Positions 1 to 8,812 are shown, counted from the stretch's first letter. The stretch: 64,000 nt of DNA from Ornithinibacillus salinisoli (GCF_042682545.1 NZ_JBHUHQ010000015.1), one strand, 5' to 3'. Made by a program: numbers and translations. Notes: generated by a model not told the origin, from the sequence alone.

Positions 1-1301
1 GGTATATTCCATACCTACTAACACTAGCATTAACATTTGCTAGTATTGCGATTATATCGGGTGGAAGCGGAAGAGTAGAATTTCACTTTAGTATATTTAT
101 GGTAGTTGCAGCTGTCGGTTATTATCAGAAGATCAAATTACTTTTAATGATGACAGTTCTATTTGCGATACAGCATATTGTAGGGTTATTATTTTTCCCA
201 GAGCTCGTCTTTGGTGTTGAACATTATATGTTTTCTATGTTTTTATGGCATGCTATCTTCCTAGTACTTACTTCATCGGTAGTTAGTTGGCAAGTGTATA
301 GTGGCAAAAAAATAGAAAACTATTATCAAGAAAAACAGCAAGAACAAAGAAAAACTATTATTGAGGACATCGTTGAGCGTTTGTCTACGACATCTAGCCA
401 GATTTTATCAGTATCCGATACACTTTCAAGTAACACGAAGGAATCATATCAAGCTAGTGGGCAGCTAGCTGCATCAATGGAAGAGGTTTCTGCTAGTATC
501 GAACAACAATTAGAAATAATCCAAGATAATAGGAAAGTTATTACACAGATAGATGAAGGAATCAAAAGTATTAACCAAACGGCCAAAACAGTTGCAGCGA
601 ATTCTACTACTTCAGCAACAGAGGCACAGCGTGGAAGTGAATTGATTGAAAAATTATTATTACAAATGAAAGAAATAACGGTAGATGTCGATGAGTCTTA
701 TACGAATGTGAAAGAGCTGCTTCGCCGTTCTCAATCCATTGAGGGGATCGTGGAAGTAATTTCTGATATCGCAGATCAAACTAACCTTTTAGCATTGAAT
801 GCATCTATTGAATCTGCAAGAGCAGGGGAGTATGGAAAAGGATTTGCTGTTGTAGCGGATGAAGTTAGAAAGTTGGCAGTACAGTCTCAAGAATCATCCC
901 AAAATATTTCAAAGATTATTAAACAAATATTAATAGAAACCAATCAGTCTGTAAAGTCGATGGAAAACGTAAAAGCTTCTACAACGGAAGGACTAGACAC
1001 GGCGGAAAAATCCAATAAAGTATTTCATCATATTTCTAAAGAAACAAATGAAATCGCTCTACAAGTACAAAGTGTATCTTCATTGACAGATAACTTATCT
1101 TCTTCTTCTGAGAAAGTGAATGCCTCAATGCAGCAGATCACAGAAGCTGCAGAGCAATCAGTTTCTGGAACAAAAGAAGGAATGAGCTCTTCTGATCTGC
1201 AGCATGAACTAACTGAAGGAACGGTAGATGTCTCGAAGAAATTAAATGAATTAACCTCTGAGTTGGAAGAAGTTATTCGAACGTTAAGGAACGAGGTTTA
1301 G
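1..1301 (+). CDS. Methyl-accepting chemotaxis protein, 5' truncated by window edge
   Basis: The reading frame is open from base 3 and continues upstream of the first internal ATG (99), so the true start lies outside the window; 432 residues are visible. The N-terminal part is hydrophobic (several membrane segments in roughly the first 100 residues, containing SGGSGRVEFHFSIF) with no obvious periplasmic sensor domain and no clear HAMP. The rest is a long cytoplasmic coiled coil with the canonical signalling hairpin tip (DQTNLLALNASIESARAGE followed by GKGFAVVADEVRKLA), which contacts CheA and CheW. The sensed stimulus cannot be read from the sequence. A terminator follows directly. Confidence 0.93.
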   Translation, partial: YIPYLLTLALTFASIAIISGGSGRVEFHFSIFMVVAAVGYYQKIKLLLMMTVLFAIQHIVGLLFFPELVFGVEHYMFSMFLWHAIFLVLTSSVVSWQVYSGKKIENYYQEKQQEQRKTIIEDIVERLSTTSSQILSVSDTLSSNTKESYQASGQLAASMEEVSASIEQQLEIIQDNRKVITQIDEGIKSINQTAKTVAANSTTSATEAQRGSELIEKLLLQMKEITVDVDESYTNVKELLRRSQSIEGIVEVISDIADQTNLLALNASIESARAGEYGKGFAVVADEVRKLAVQSQESSQNISKIIKQILIETNQSVKSMENVKASTTEGLDTAEKSNKVFHHISKETNEIALQVQSVSSLTDNLSSSSEKVNASMQQITEAAEQSVSGTKEGMSSSDLQHELTEGTVDVSKKLNELTSELEEVIRTLRNEV

Positions 1302-1332
1302 TGAGTGAAAGTAGTATTATAGGTGCCAAAGG

Positions 1333-1365
1333 ATAACAGTTGTGTGATTCAGCTGTTATTTTTTT
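1333..1365 (+). terminator. Rho-independent terminator after the chemotaxis receptor
   Basis: The stem ATAACAG (1333-1339) pairs with CTGTTAT (1353-1359), extended inward by TTG/CAG, and is followed by seven T residues. Confidence 0.75.
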
Positions 1366-1449
1366 ATTAAGACTTTTACCGATAGAGTTAGAATATTATG
1401 TTAATATTGGGGTGTAGTTTCGTAAGTTTACCAATTGGGGGTGAGGGTT

Positions 1450-2037
1450 ATGAAAAAAATAGTTTTGATCGGTGGATTGTGGTTATTTATGATATGCCTT
1501 GTAGGATGTGACTCCTCTTCGACAACCCAAGCAAGTTTTAAACTAGATGGGTTAGATAATTATGATGTTTCCCAAACAAGTGATGAGGTGAACGATGAAA
1601 TATTTATTTATCGTCTCGTCGTGGAAAAGGAAGAATATCAAGTAGGTCAACCAGTAAAAATCTATGCAGAACTAGAGTATACTGGTGAAAACGAGGAAAT
1701 TACTATATATCATGCAGCTTCCCCGTTTTATTTTCCAATAGAAGAAAAGGTCCGAGGTTTTGATATTGGTTATGGAATGGATGAACCGTTGATTAGTACT
1801 ACGCTTAAAAAGGGAGAACCTCTTCGAGAAGTATATGTCAAGAATGCTGGGTACAGTGATATAGATGAAGATGATTATGTCTCGTTTATTAAACGGTTCC
1901 TGGAAAACGATGGGTTTCCGAGTGGATTTTATGTAGTTAGTGGATATGCAGATTTTACTATTTATTCTAGTGAAAATACAGCAGGTAAAAAGGACTTCCG
2001 AATGGAAGCGCAAATTGATTTTAAAGTAGTGGAATAG
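1450..2037 (+). CDS. Lipoprotein of unknown function
   Basis: 195 residues. The open frame could begin at a TTG at 1435, but the ATG at 1450 is preceded by GGGGTGAGG at the right distance and gives a normal lipoprotein signal: MKK, a hydrophobic stretch, then the lipobox LVGC with the lipidated Cys followed by an Asp/Ser/Thr-rich linker. The mature part (from about residue 45) looks like a beta-rich, acidic extracellular domain, with a strand pattern such as KEEYQVGQPVKIYAELEYTG that recalls Ig-like or intracellular-proteinase-inhibitor-like folds. I do not recognise the family. It stands alone between a terminator and a small membrane protein gene. Confidence 0.8.
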   Translation: MKKIVLIGGLWLFMICLVGCDSSSTTQASFKLDGLDNYDVSQTSDEVNDEIFIYRLVVEKEEYQVGQPVKIYAELEYTGENEEITIYHAASPFYFPIEEKVRGFDIGYGMDEPLISTTLKKGEPLREVYVKNAGYSDIDEDDYVSFIKRFLENDGFPSGFYVVSGYADFTIYSSENTAGKKDFRMEAQIDFKVVE

Positions 2038-2079
2038 AGCAAATAGTTATGTTCAGGCATTTCCAAAAAGGAGGAAATC

Positions 2080-2268
2080 ATGTCTAGTTATAACGAAGGA
2101 CCACATAAACCATTTAACGATGCAATGGAACATCAACAAAATATAGTAGGAACTCCTTTAGGCAAAAAGGGAAGACTTCCGCTACCAATAAAGCTAATCG
2201 GCTACTTTATGGTAGGAGGTTCTGTGTTATTCGTCCTTATTGGAATCATTTTAAATTTTTTGAACTAG
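2080..2268 (+). CDS. Small single-pass membrane protein
   Basis: 62 residues, with a strong AAGGAGG ribosome binding site eight bases before the ATG. The N-terminal half is hydrophilic (His/Asn/Gln-rich); residues about 38-60 form one membrane helix (LIGYFMVGGSVLFVLIGIIL). No family recognised. It follows the lipoprotein gene by 42 bases and could be co-transcribed with it. Confidence 0.7.
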   Translation: MSSYNEGPHKPFNDAMEHQQNIVGTPLGKKGRLPLPIKLIGYFMVGGSVLFVLIGIILNFLN

Positions 2269-2325
2269 GGAAGCAGCGTTTAGGTAAGAGTAGACAGTTT
2301 AGTTTGAAGAAAAATAAACCATCGG

Positions 2326-2366
2326 GGTGCCTGTCACTTGTCAATTTTTGACAAGTGACAGGCACC
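2326..2366. repeat. REP-like palindrome, class A (41 bp)
   Basis: Near-perfect palindrome: arms GGTGCCTGTCACTTGTCA and TGACAAGTGACAGGCACC around a short AT centre. Identical in plan to the copies at 12967 and 20924. It lies between the small membrane protein gene and guaC. Confidence 0.9.
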
Positions 2367-2416
2367 TACATATTTCGACATTAGGGAGATAGGGCTTGGA
2401 ATTTGTTCAAAAACCT

Positions 2417-2445
2417 TTGACATCTTTCAGAAAATAAGTTACATT
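2417..2445 (+). promoter_or_regulatory. Candidate guaC promoter
   Basis: TTGACA (2417-2422), a 17-base spacer and TACATT (2440-2445). Transcription would begin near 2452, over the sequence GGCGAACGTT (2452-2461), which resembles half of a PurR PurBox core (CGAAC); the second inverted half at the usual distance was not found, so PurR control is only a possibility. Confidence 0.6.
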
Positions 2446-2505
2446 ACTAAAGGCGAACGTTTTAAAACAACTTATAATTAATATTCGTATTTAGGAGTGT
2501 GTACG

Positions 2506-3486
2506 ATGGAAAATATATTTGATTATGAAGATATCCAGTTGATTCCACGAAAATGCGTGGTGAATAGCAGATCTGAATGTGATACTACAACAACACTTGG
2601 TGGGCATTCATTTAAGTTACCTGTCGTACCTGCAAACATGCAGACTATTATTGATGAAAAAATTGCAATTACTTTAGCTGAGAATGGGTATTTTTATATC
2701 ATGCATCGTTTTGAAGCAGAGAAACGTGCAGATTTTATTCGTGATATGAAATCACGTGACTTGATCGCTTCGATCAGTGTAGGAGTGAAAGCAGAAGAAT
2801 ATCAATTTGTTGAAAAATTAGTAGCAGAGCAGCTAGTACCAGAATATATTACGATCGATATTGCACATGGTCATTCTGATGCGGTGATCGAAATGATTCA
2901 ACATATAAAGAATCACTTGCCTGAAACTTTTGTCATTGCTGGGAATGTTGGAACCCCTGAAGCAGTGAAGGATTTAGAAGAGGCTGGTGCGGATGCAACA
3001 AAAGTAGGAATTGGACCAGGAAAAGTATGTATCACGAAGATTAAAACAGGATTCGGTACAGGAGGCTGGCAATTGGCAGCAGTGAAAGCTTGTGCTGAAG
3101 CAGCGACCAAACCGATTATTGCTGATGGTGGTATTCGAACTAACGGGGATATCGCCAAGTCCATTCGATTTGGGGCGACTATGGTAATGGTTGGATCATT
3201 GTTTGCTGGACATGAAGAGTCACCTGGTGAAATGGTTGAAAAGGATGGCGTACTGTATAAAGAGTACTTTGGTTCTGCATCTGAATTCCAAAAAGGTGAA
3301 AAGAAGAACGTTGAAGGTAAAAAAATGATTGTGGAGTATAAAGGTCAATTACAAGATACACTTACGGAGATGGAGCAGGATCTCCAGTCTTCTATATCTT
3401 ATGCTGGTGGCACTACATTAGATGCTATCCGTGAAGTGGATTATGTTGTAGTGAAGAACTCCATATTTAATGGTGATCGTAATTAA
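2506..3486 (+). CDS. guaC: GMP reductase
   Basis: 326 residues, the usual length of the short Firmicute GMP reductase. It catalyses NADPH-dependent reductive deamination of GMP to IMP in purine salvage. It is a TIM barrel of the IMPDH/GMPR family without CBS domains; the start reads MENIFDYEDIQLIPRKC, the barrel contains the catalytic-Cys loop GIGPGKVCITK (about residues 165-175), the phosphate-binding GGIRTNGD, and the flap region GSASEFQKGEKKNVEGKK typical of GMP reductase rather than IMPDH. The ATG at 2506 has AGGAG eight bases upstream and is preferred over the in-frame GTG at 2497, which overlaps that site. Monocistronic, with a promoter upstream and a strong terminator behind it. Confidence 0.96.
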   Translation: MENIFDYEDIQLIPRKCVVNSRSECDTTTTLGGHSFKLPVVPANMQTIIDEKIAITLAENGYFYIMHRFEAEKRADFIRDMKSRDLIASISVGVKAEEYQFVEKLVAEQLVPEYITIDIAHGHSDAVIEMIQHIKNHLPETFVIAGNVGTPEAVKDLEEAGADATKVGIGPGKVCITKIKTGFGTGGWQLAAVKACAEAATKPIIADGGIRTNGDIAKSIRFGATMVMVGSLFAGHEESPGEMVEKDGVLYKEYFGSASEFQKGEKKNVEGKKMIVEYKGQLQDTLTEMEQDLQSSISYAGGTTLDAIREVDYVVVKNSIFNGDRN

Positions 3487-3513
3487 GGAGAGCATAACTA
3501 TATTTATGATCAT

Positions 3514-3562
3514 AAAGCTGTCAGATTGATGTGATTTTCTCACATTAACTGGCAGCTTTTTT
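3514..3562 (+). terminator. guaC terminator
   Basis: An 11-bp stem (AAAGCTGTCAG, 3514-3524, with CTGGCAGCTTT, 3549-3559, one G-U pair), continued inward by a second pairing TGATGTGA/TCACATTA, then a T run. Confidence 0.9.
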
Positions 3563-3593
3563 AAATATTATATATGAATCATTAAAACTTCAA

Positions 3594-3620
3594 GTGCCTG
3601 TCACCTCCCGAATTTTGTCG
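3594..3620. repeat. Half copy of the REP-like palindrome
   Basis: GTGCCTGTCACC followed by TCCCGAATTTTGTCG, which is the reverse complement of the right half of the class C elements. The left half is missing, so it cannot form the full hairpin. Confidence 0.75.
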
Positions 3621-3710
3621 AAGCTCACGAAGTTATTTGATATTTTTAAAAAATTCCTAAGATTTTATATTGAAAAAACATATGAAGTTTGTTAATATAC
3701 TCGTAAACTT

Positions 3711-3755
3711 ATGAAGGATTCACTTTATATTTATAATTAATGAAGGATTCCCTTC
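3711..3755 (+). promoter_or_regulatory. Candidate operator upstream of the RpiR-type regulator
   Basis: ATGAAGGATTC occurs twice as a direct repeat (3711-3721 and 3740-3750, 29 bases apart); the second copy runs into CCTTC, making a small inverted repeat GAAGG-ATTC-CCTTC (3742-3755). The position just before the regulator start suggests autoregulation and control of the downstream operon. This is inference from pattern and place only. Confidence 0.4.
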
Positions 3756-3773
3756 GAATAAAGGAATGGTTAA

Positions 3774-4610
3774 ATGGAACATATTTTCAATAGAATGGAT
3801 GAGCAACATTCTACCTATTCCAAAAGCTTTCAGAAGGTTGCTTCATACTTTTATCGAAATCCGAACGTATTTGCTTTGAATTCTGCGATGCAGGCTAGTA
3901 AAGAAGTTGGGGTTAGTGAGACGACAATAATTCGGTTTTGCCATAAACTTGGTTATAAAGGATATAGCGATCTTCAGCAAGAAGTTCAGAGTTGTTTATT
4001 AAATAGAAGTAGTCTATCTGATTATGTAGAGGATAAAGACGAAGGTAAAACTTCTATTAAGAATCTAATGTTACATGATATACATAATATCCAAAAGGTA
4101 ATTGAACAAATATCGGAGGATGATTTAGATACTGTTGTTACCAAACTCTCAAATGCAGATCGTATTCTTGTATCAGGTGTTCGGTCTTCTCATGCATTAG
4201 CTAATTGGTTTGCCTTTGCACTTGACTTAGTGATTGGCAAGACACGTTTTTTTCAACCAAATATAGATGATGTTTTATTGCGACTTAGTGAGGTTACAAC
4301 TAACAGTGTATTTGTTGCTTTTTCCTTTCATAGATATGCAGTAAGTACTATTCAAAGTGCTAAACTAGCTAAACAGCAAGGTGCTTTTGTGGTTTCTATT
4401 TCTGATTCAAAATTTGCTCCTATTGCAGATTTTTCCGATCTCATATTGCCCATCCGTTTAGATGTGAAATCAACGCTGGATGCAGCCCCAATTGTTTTTT
4501 CTTTGATGAATAGTATTGTTTCTACAATATCATTAAGAAATCCAGAAACGTTTCAAAAACGAGTGGAGATGTTGGACGCAATTGAAGCAACAGACTTTTT
4601 TGCTAAGTAA
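3774..4610 (+). CDS. MurR/RpiR family transcriptional regulator
   Basis: 278 residues. The N-terminal helix-turn-helix of the RpiR family covers about residues 1-80 (ASKEVGVSETTIIRFCHKLGYKGYSDLQ is the recognition region); the C-terminal SIS domain (about 110-270, LSNADRILVSGVRSSHALA and later FVVSISDSKFAPIA) normally binds a phosphosugar or related ligand. The ATG has AAAGGA eight bases upstream. The gene is followed 21 bases later by the M20 amidohydrolase gene in the same direction, so it most likely controls the downstream catabolic operon. The SIS ligand here is unknown and need not be a sugar. Confidence 0.9.
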   Translation: MEHIFNRMDEQHSTYSKSFQKVASYFYRNPNVFALNSAMQASKEVGVSETTIIRFCHKLGYKGYSDLQQEVQSCLLNRSSLSDYVEDKDEGKTSIKNLMLHDIHNIQKVIEQISEDDLDTVVTKLSNADRILVSGVRSSHALANWFAFALDLVIGKTRFFQPNIDDVLLRLSEVTTNSVFVAFSFHRYAVSTIQSAKLAKQQGAFVVSISDSKFAPIADFSDLILPIRLDVKSTLDAAPIVFSLMNSIVSTISLRNPETFQKRVEMLDAIEATDFFAK

Positions 4611-4631
4611 AATAAAGAAAGGAGCATTTGT

Positions 4632-5759
4632 ATGTCGACAAATTTAGACAAAATACGGGGAGTGACAGGCACCATATTTCAGTACTTACATTCGAATCCG
4701 GAGGTGAGTTGGGATGAGTTTGGTACAACGGATTATATTAGGGGGATTTTTGAGGGTTATGAGGAGTGTAGGATTACTTCGTTTGAGGATTCTCCAGGTA
4801 TCGTTATTGAGATTGGTCAGGGAAAACCTGTTGTTGCCTTGCGAGCAGATATGGATGCGCTATGGCAGGAGGTAGACGGTATATTCCAAGCAAATCACTC
4901 TTGTGGTCATGATGCCCATATGACAATTGTAATAGGGACATTACTAACACTACTTGATCAAGATCTTCCGAATCAGGGGACGTTTCGATTTATTTTTCAA
5001 CCTGCTGAAGAAAAGGGAACTGGTGCATTAGCATTCGTAGAAAAAGGTGTAGTAGATGACGTTGACTTTTTATATGGGATGCATTTGCGACCAATGCAAG
5101 AATTACAGTATGGACAGTATGCACCAGCTATTCAGCACGGAGCGGCACGATTTTTAAAGGGAATAATCCGTGGAGAGGATGCTCATGGAGCAAGGCCACA
5201 TTTAAATGTCAATGCAATTCAGATTGGTAGTGAACTTGTCCAACATTTAAATAATATTCATTTGGATCCAATGGTTCCATATTCGGTGAAAATGACAAAA
5301 TTCCACGCTGGTGGAGATAGTTCGAATATTATTCCCGGAAATGCATCACTTTCCCTTGATATCCGTGCACAAACTAATGAAGTGATGGATGCATTACACG
5401 GAAAAATTGAACGTGTTATCAGATTGCTTTCTGATTACCATGAAGTTGAAATTGACTTGGAAGTTGGAGCTAATATTGCAGCAGCTGTCATTAATGAGGA
5501 AGCGAGCTTGAATATGAAAGAAGCAATTGTTCAATCAGTAGGACAGGATAAATTAGCATCAATGATAACGACAACTGGTGGAGATGATTTCCATTTTTAT
5601 ACGATCAAACGACCAGACTTAAAAGCTACCATGCTTGCGATAGGCTGTGATCTACATCCGGGACTACATCATCCCAATATGACTTTTAAGCATGAAGTTA
5701 TTCCCGAGGCTGTTGAAGTGTTAGCGAAAGTATTGGTACTAACTGCTGATAACTATTAG
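4632..5759 (+). CDS. M20 family amidohydrolase, probable N-acyl-L-amino acid deacylase
   Basis: 375 residues, normal for the M20D aminoacylase/hippurate-hydrolase group, acting in the cytoplasm. Metal-site motifs are present: HSCGHDAHM (Cys/His ligands near residue 94), FQPAEEKGTGA, and a His in the dimerisation lid region. Next to a GNAT acyltransferase and an N-acylamino acid racemase, the likely job is removal of the N-succinyl group from the L-amino acid (step three of the D-to-L pathway described in Geobacillus); this is inference from context. The start is well supported (AAAGGAG eight bases upstream). Oddly, codons 2-14 (4635-4673) match the right half of the dispersed palindrome, so residues STNLDKIRGVTGT derive from a repeat. 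Confidence 0.9.
   Translation: MSTNLDKIRGVTGTIFQYLHSNPEVSWDEFGTTDYIRGIFEGYEECRITSFEDSPGIVIEIGQGKPVVALRADMDALWQEVDGIFQANHSCGHDAHMTIVIGTLLTLLDQDLPNQGTFRFIFQPAEEKGTGALAFVEKGVVDDVDFLYGMHLRPMQELQYGQYAPAIQHGAARFLKGIIRGEDAHGARPHLNVNAIQIGSELVQHLNNIHLDPMVPYSVKMTKFHAGGDSSNIIPGNASLSLDIRAQTNEVMDALHGKIERVIRLLSDYHEVEIDLEVGANIAAAVINEEASLNMKEAIVQSVGQDKLASMITTTGGDDFHFYTIKRPDLKATMLAIGCDLHPGLHHPNMTFKHEVIPEAVEVLAKVLVLTADNY
4635..4673 (+). repeat. REP-like half element inside a coding sequence
   Basis: Aligned by eye to the right part of the class C element at 26945-26994, about 32 of 39 bases agree, including CGACAAATT, GACAA, CGGG and the terminal TGACAGGCACC. It lies wholly within the 5' end of the M20 gene, in frame. 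Confidence 0.75.
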
Positions 5760-5776
5760 GAAAGGGAGGATTTTTC

Positions 5777-6562
5777 ATGCAGGAAACGGTAGAAATCCGA
5801 CGCTTAACAACGATGGAAGAATTACGCCAGATGCAGGAAGTAGAGGCAGCTGTTTGGCAAGCCGAACCAACTCCAGTCCATCAAACGTATACAGCTTCGT
5901 ACAATGGTGGGCTGATGCTGGGAGCTTTTATCGGTGAAAAAATGATCGGGTTCCAATATAGCTTTGCAGGATTTGATGGGGAAAATCCCTATCTCTGCTC
6001 ACATATGCTAGGTATTTTGCCTGCTTATCGAAATGGTGGATTGGGTGTAAAAATGAAATTCAAACAGGCGGAAGTTGCACGAGAATTAGGCTATGAAATG
6101 ATGACGTGGACATTTGATCCTTTGGAAAGCTTGAATGCGTATGTGAATTTACACAAGCTTGGCAGTGTAGGTGCATCATATAAAGTGAATCATTATGGGA
6201 TGATGGATGATGGGCTAAATAAAGGGTTGCCAACAGATCGGATCCAAATTGAATGGCGATTTAATAAGAAAAGTAAGATCTGTACCGAGTCATTCCATCT
6301 AAACAACGTATTGCTTGAAAAGAATGAAAGAGGTGAACCAGTTCTAACGAAAAAATTTTCGGAGGGATCATTTGATAGCAAACAGAACTCCTGGCTAGTG
6401 GCAATTCCTACAAATTTTCAGGAACTAAAGCAAAATAATTTAGAGCTTGCGATAACATGGCGGTATGAAACACGGAAAGTATTTCTAGAACTATTTTCAA
6501 ACGGGTATCAAGCAACGGATCTGATTAGAAGAGATGGCGTCAGTTATTACTGTTTTTCATAA
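5777..6562 (+). CDS. GNAT superfamily acyltransferase (COG3375-like)
   Basis: 261 residues. The first 150 residues show a GNAT fold: the acyl-CoA-binding region is around MLGILPAYRNGGLGVKMKF, followed by ELGYEMMTWTFDPLESLNAY and LHKLGS, a pattern seen in predicted acetyltransferases of the COG3375 type. The rest (about 160-261) is a family-specific C-terminal domain. Position between an M20 deacylase and an N-acylamino acid racemase suggests the succinyl-CoA:D-amino acid N-succinyltransferase of the irreversible D-to-L amino acid route; the donor and acceptor are inferred, not visible. GGAAAGGGAGG provides the ribosome binding site; the gap to the previous stop is 17 bases. Confidence 0.85.
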   Translation: MQETVEIRRLTTMEELRQMQEVEAAVWQAEPTPVHQTYTASYNGGLMLGAFIGEKMIGFQYSFAGFDGENPYLCSHMLGILPAYRNGGLGVKMKFKQAEVARELGYEMMTWTFDPLESLNAYVNLHKLGSVGASYKVNHYGMMDDGLNKGLPTDRIQIEWRFNKKSKICTESFHLNNVLLEKNERGEPVLTKKFSEGSFDSKQNSWLVAIPTNFQELKQNNLELAITWRYETRKVFLELFSNGYQATDLIRRDGVSYYCFS

Positions 6563-6584
6563 AACAAATAAGGAGATTAACGGC

Positions 6585-7700
6585 ATGACTATTCCTATAA
6601 AGAAAATTATTTTACGTAGATTAATGATGCAATTAAACGATCCTTTTACGACTAGTTTTGGCACGATGGAAGATAAAGAGTTTTTTATCGCAGAGGTTGT
6701 TGATTCGGAAGGTAATCGTGGCTTTGGCGAATCTGTTGCATTTACGATTCCATGGTACAGTGAAGAAACGGTTAAAACGAATCTACATGTCATAGAAGAT
6801 TTTTTAATTAACATCTTGAAAGAAAATAAGATCAATCATCCAGAGGAAGTACATGATCTATTTTCATCAATTAGAGGAAATAATATGGCGAAGTCTACCC
6901 TAGAAGGAGCGATATGGGACTTATATGCAAAACGGCAGGGGGTTCCTTTATCACAATTACTAGGTGGGGATAAAACAGAAATTGATGTTGGCATTAGTAT
7001 TGGTATTCAACCATCCGTAAATGATCTATTACTAACGATTGGGCATTATGTGCGCGAAGGATATAAGCGTATTAAATTAAAAATTAAACCAGGTTGGGAT
7101 ATCGATGTGTTGCGAAAAGTACGCGAGTCGTTTCCGGATACATTAATCATGGCTGATGCTAATTCTGCTTACACATTGGATGATCTTGAACATTTAAAGA
7201 AACTAGATGAATTTGATTTGATGATGATTGAACAACCGCTGGAGCACGATGATATTGTCGATCATGCCAAACTACAAGCAGAAATCCATACTCCGATTTG
7301 CTTAGATGAAAGTATTCATTCTTTGGCAGATGCTAGAAAAGCAGTAGAACTAGGCAGTTGTAAAATAATTAATATTAAAATCGGACGTGTAGGTGGTCTT
7401 CGTGAGGCGAAACGAATTCATGATTATTGTTTGGAAAAAGGGGTTGCAGTATGGTGTGGTGGAATGCTAGAAGCTGGCGTTGGTCGTGCGCATAATGTTG
7501 CTCTAACGACATTGCCACAATTTACATTGCCTGGAGATACGGCAGGGTCCTCACGCTATTGGAAAAAGGACATTATTAAACCAGAAGTTTTCGTGGAAAA
7601 TGGAGTGATTAAAGTACCGACTAAATCTGGGATTGGCTATGACATAGATGATGAAGCATTAGAAGAATTTACAGTAGAGAAGCGAGAATATGTGTTTTAA
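6585..7700 (+). CDS. Enolase-superfamily N-acylamino acid racemase / o-succinylbenzoate synthase-like
   Basis: 371 residues. Muconate-lactonising subgroup of the enolase superfamily: capping domain about 1-130, then a barrel with the acid/base Lys pair in RIKLKIKPGWD (about 163-165), metal ligands in MADANSAY, IEQPLEHDD and CLDESIH, and the opposite-face Lys in IINIKIGRVGG. OSBS and N-succinylamino acid racemase cannot be separated by sequence alone, but there are no other menaquinone genes here and the flanking GNAT and M20 genes argue for the racemase. The ATG at 6585 with AAGGAGA upstream is the start; an in-frame ATG at 6534 lies inside the preceding gene and has no binding site. Confidence 0.9.
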   Translation: MTIPIKKIILRRLMMQLNDPFTTSFGTMEDKEFFIAEVVDSEGNRGFGESVAFTIPWYSEETVKTNLHVIEDFLINILKENKINHPEEVHDLFSSIRGNNMAKSTLEGAIWDLYAKRQGVPLSQLLGGDKTEIDVGISIGIQPSVNDLLLTIGHYVREGYKRIKLKIKPGWDIDVLRKVRESFPDTLIMADANSAYTLDDLEHLKKLDEFDLMMIEQPLEHDDIVDHAKLQAEIHTPICLDESIHSLADARKAVELGSCKIINIKIGRVGGLREAKRIHDYCLEKGVAVWCGGMLEAGVGRAHNVALTTLPQFTLPGDTAGSSRYWKKDIIKPEVFVENGVIKVPTKSGIGYDIDDEALEEFTVEKREYVF

Positions 7701-7777
7701 CTAGCATGTGCTAACGAAATAGATGGGGTTATATACCTCATCTATTTTATTAAAAAATATGAGGGAGGGAAAAGTCA

Positions 7778-8812
7778 TTGAATGGAAAACGAGATAAGAA
7801 AAAAATTCAGAATAGTCCATTAGTTATAGACGGACATTTTGATTTATTGATGGATGTTCAAATCCAACGAGAACGTGGTAGATCAAATGTAATCGAAACC
7901 GATTATTATCCTCGGTTTGTAAAAGGTGGTGTCGATGTAGTTGTTGCATCCATATTTGTTGATAGCACCTTTGTACCGGAAATGGCACTTCGAAAAGCAT
8001 TAGGTCAAATTAGTGCTTTGTATGAAGAAGTAGCTGATTCGTCTGACAAATTGATGATTTGCTATAACGCCGAGGATATGGAGATGGCAAAAGCATGGGG
8101 GAAGATTGGGTTTCTACTATCTATTGAAGGTGCTGAGCCACTCGGAAATGATCTGAGTTTATTACGGGTTTTTTATGAATTAGGTGTTCGTAATCTAGGT
8201 TTAGTATGGAGCCGTAGGAATGCGATTGGCGATGGGAGTCATTTTCAACCTGTAAAAGAAGGTAGAATTAGTGGTATAACTGAATTTGGAGTGAGAGTTA
8301 TTGAAGAGGCGGAAAAATTAGGTATAACCATTGATGTTTCTCATCTAAATGATGAAGGCTTTTGGGATGTCATCGCGTTAGCTACTAAACCGGTAATTGC
8401 TTCCCATTCCAATGCTCGCACTTTATGTTCAACGATGCGCAATTTAGCAGATGATCAGATAGTAGCAATTGCTAAAACAAACGGTGTGATTGGTGTCAAT
8501 GCAGCGAGTATGCTTGTTGGTAATACGGACGAAAAGAGTGATATGGATCAACTTATTAATCATCTCGATTATCTTGTGGATGTTGCTGGGATCAATCATG
8601 TTGGTATTGGGTTAGATTTATGTGATGACGTGATGAAATATGTGTCTTCGGAAGATTTGGCAAGCATGCCACGGAAGCCTTTCGATGTAATTCCTGGTCA
8701 TCAATCACTACCTGAATTTATTGACAAATTATCTAGAAGAGGATATGACGATGAAGCTGTTAAAGCATTACTAGGTGGAAATTTTTTACGAATTTTTAAG
8801 GGGGGAAAATAA
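7778..8812 (+). CDS. M19 family membrane-dipeptidase-like peptidase
   Basis: 344 residues from a TTG start preceded by GAGGGAGGG. Renal-dipeptidase family (zinc amidohydrolase barrel) that cleaves dipeptides, many with a D residue at the C-terminal side. Metal-site motifs: DGHFDLLMD (HxD, about residues 17-25), LLSIEGAEPL (bridging Glu), DVSHLNDEGFWD and ASHSNAR. No signal peptide, so probably cytoplasmic. In this operon it would supply free amino acids, including D-amino acids, to the N-acylation/racemisation steps. Its TAA overlaps the ATG of the transporter gene by one base. Confidence 0.9.
   Translation: MNGKRDKKKIQNSPLVIDGHFDLLMDVQIQRERGRSNVIETDYYPRFVKGGVDVVVASIFVDSTFVPEMALRKALGQISALYEEVADSSDKLMICYNAEDMEMAKAWGKIGFLLSIEGAEPLGNDLSLLRVFYELGVRNLGLVWSRRNAIGDGSHFQPVKEGRISGITEFGVRVIEEAEKLGITIDVSHLNDEGFWDVIALATKPVIASHSNARTLCSTMRNLADDQIVAIAKTNGVIGVNAASMLVGNTDEKSDMDQLINHLDYLVDVAGINHVGIGLDLCDDVMKYVSSEDLASMPRKPFDVIPGHQSLPEFIDKLSRRGYDDEAVKALLGGNFLRIFKGGK

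Noticed and set aside
1321..1330. Palindrome fragment AGGTGCC after the chemotaxis gene
   Set aside because: Only seven bases match and the adjacent sequence is an ordinary terminator.
2400..2506. Purine riboswitch or full PurBox before guaC
   Set aside because: No conserved purine-riboswitch core is visible and only one CGAAC half site is found; the second half at the expected spacing is missing.
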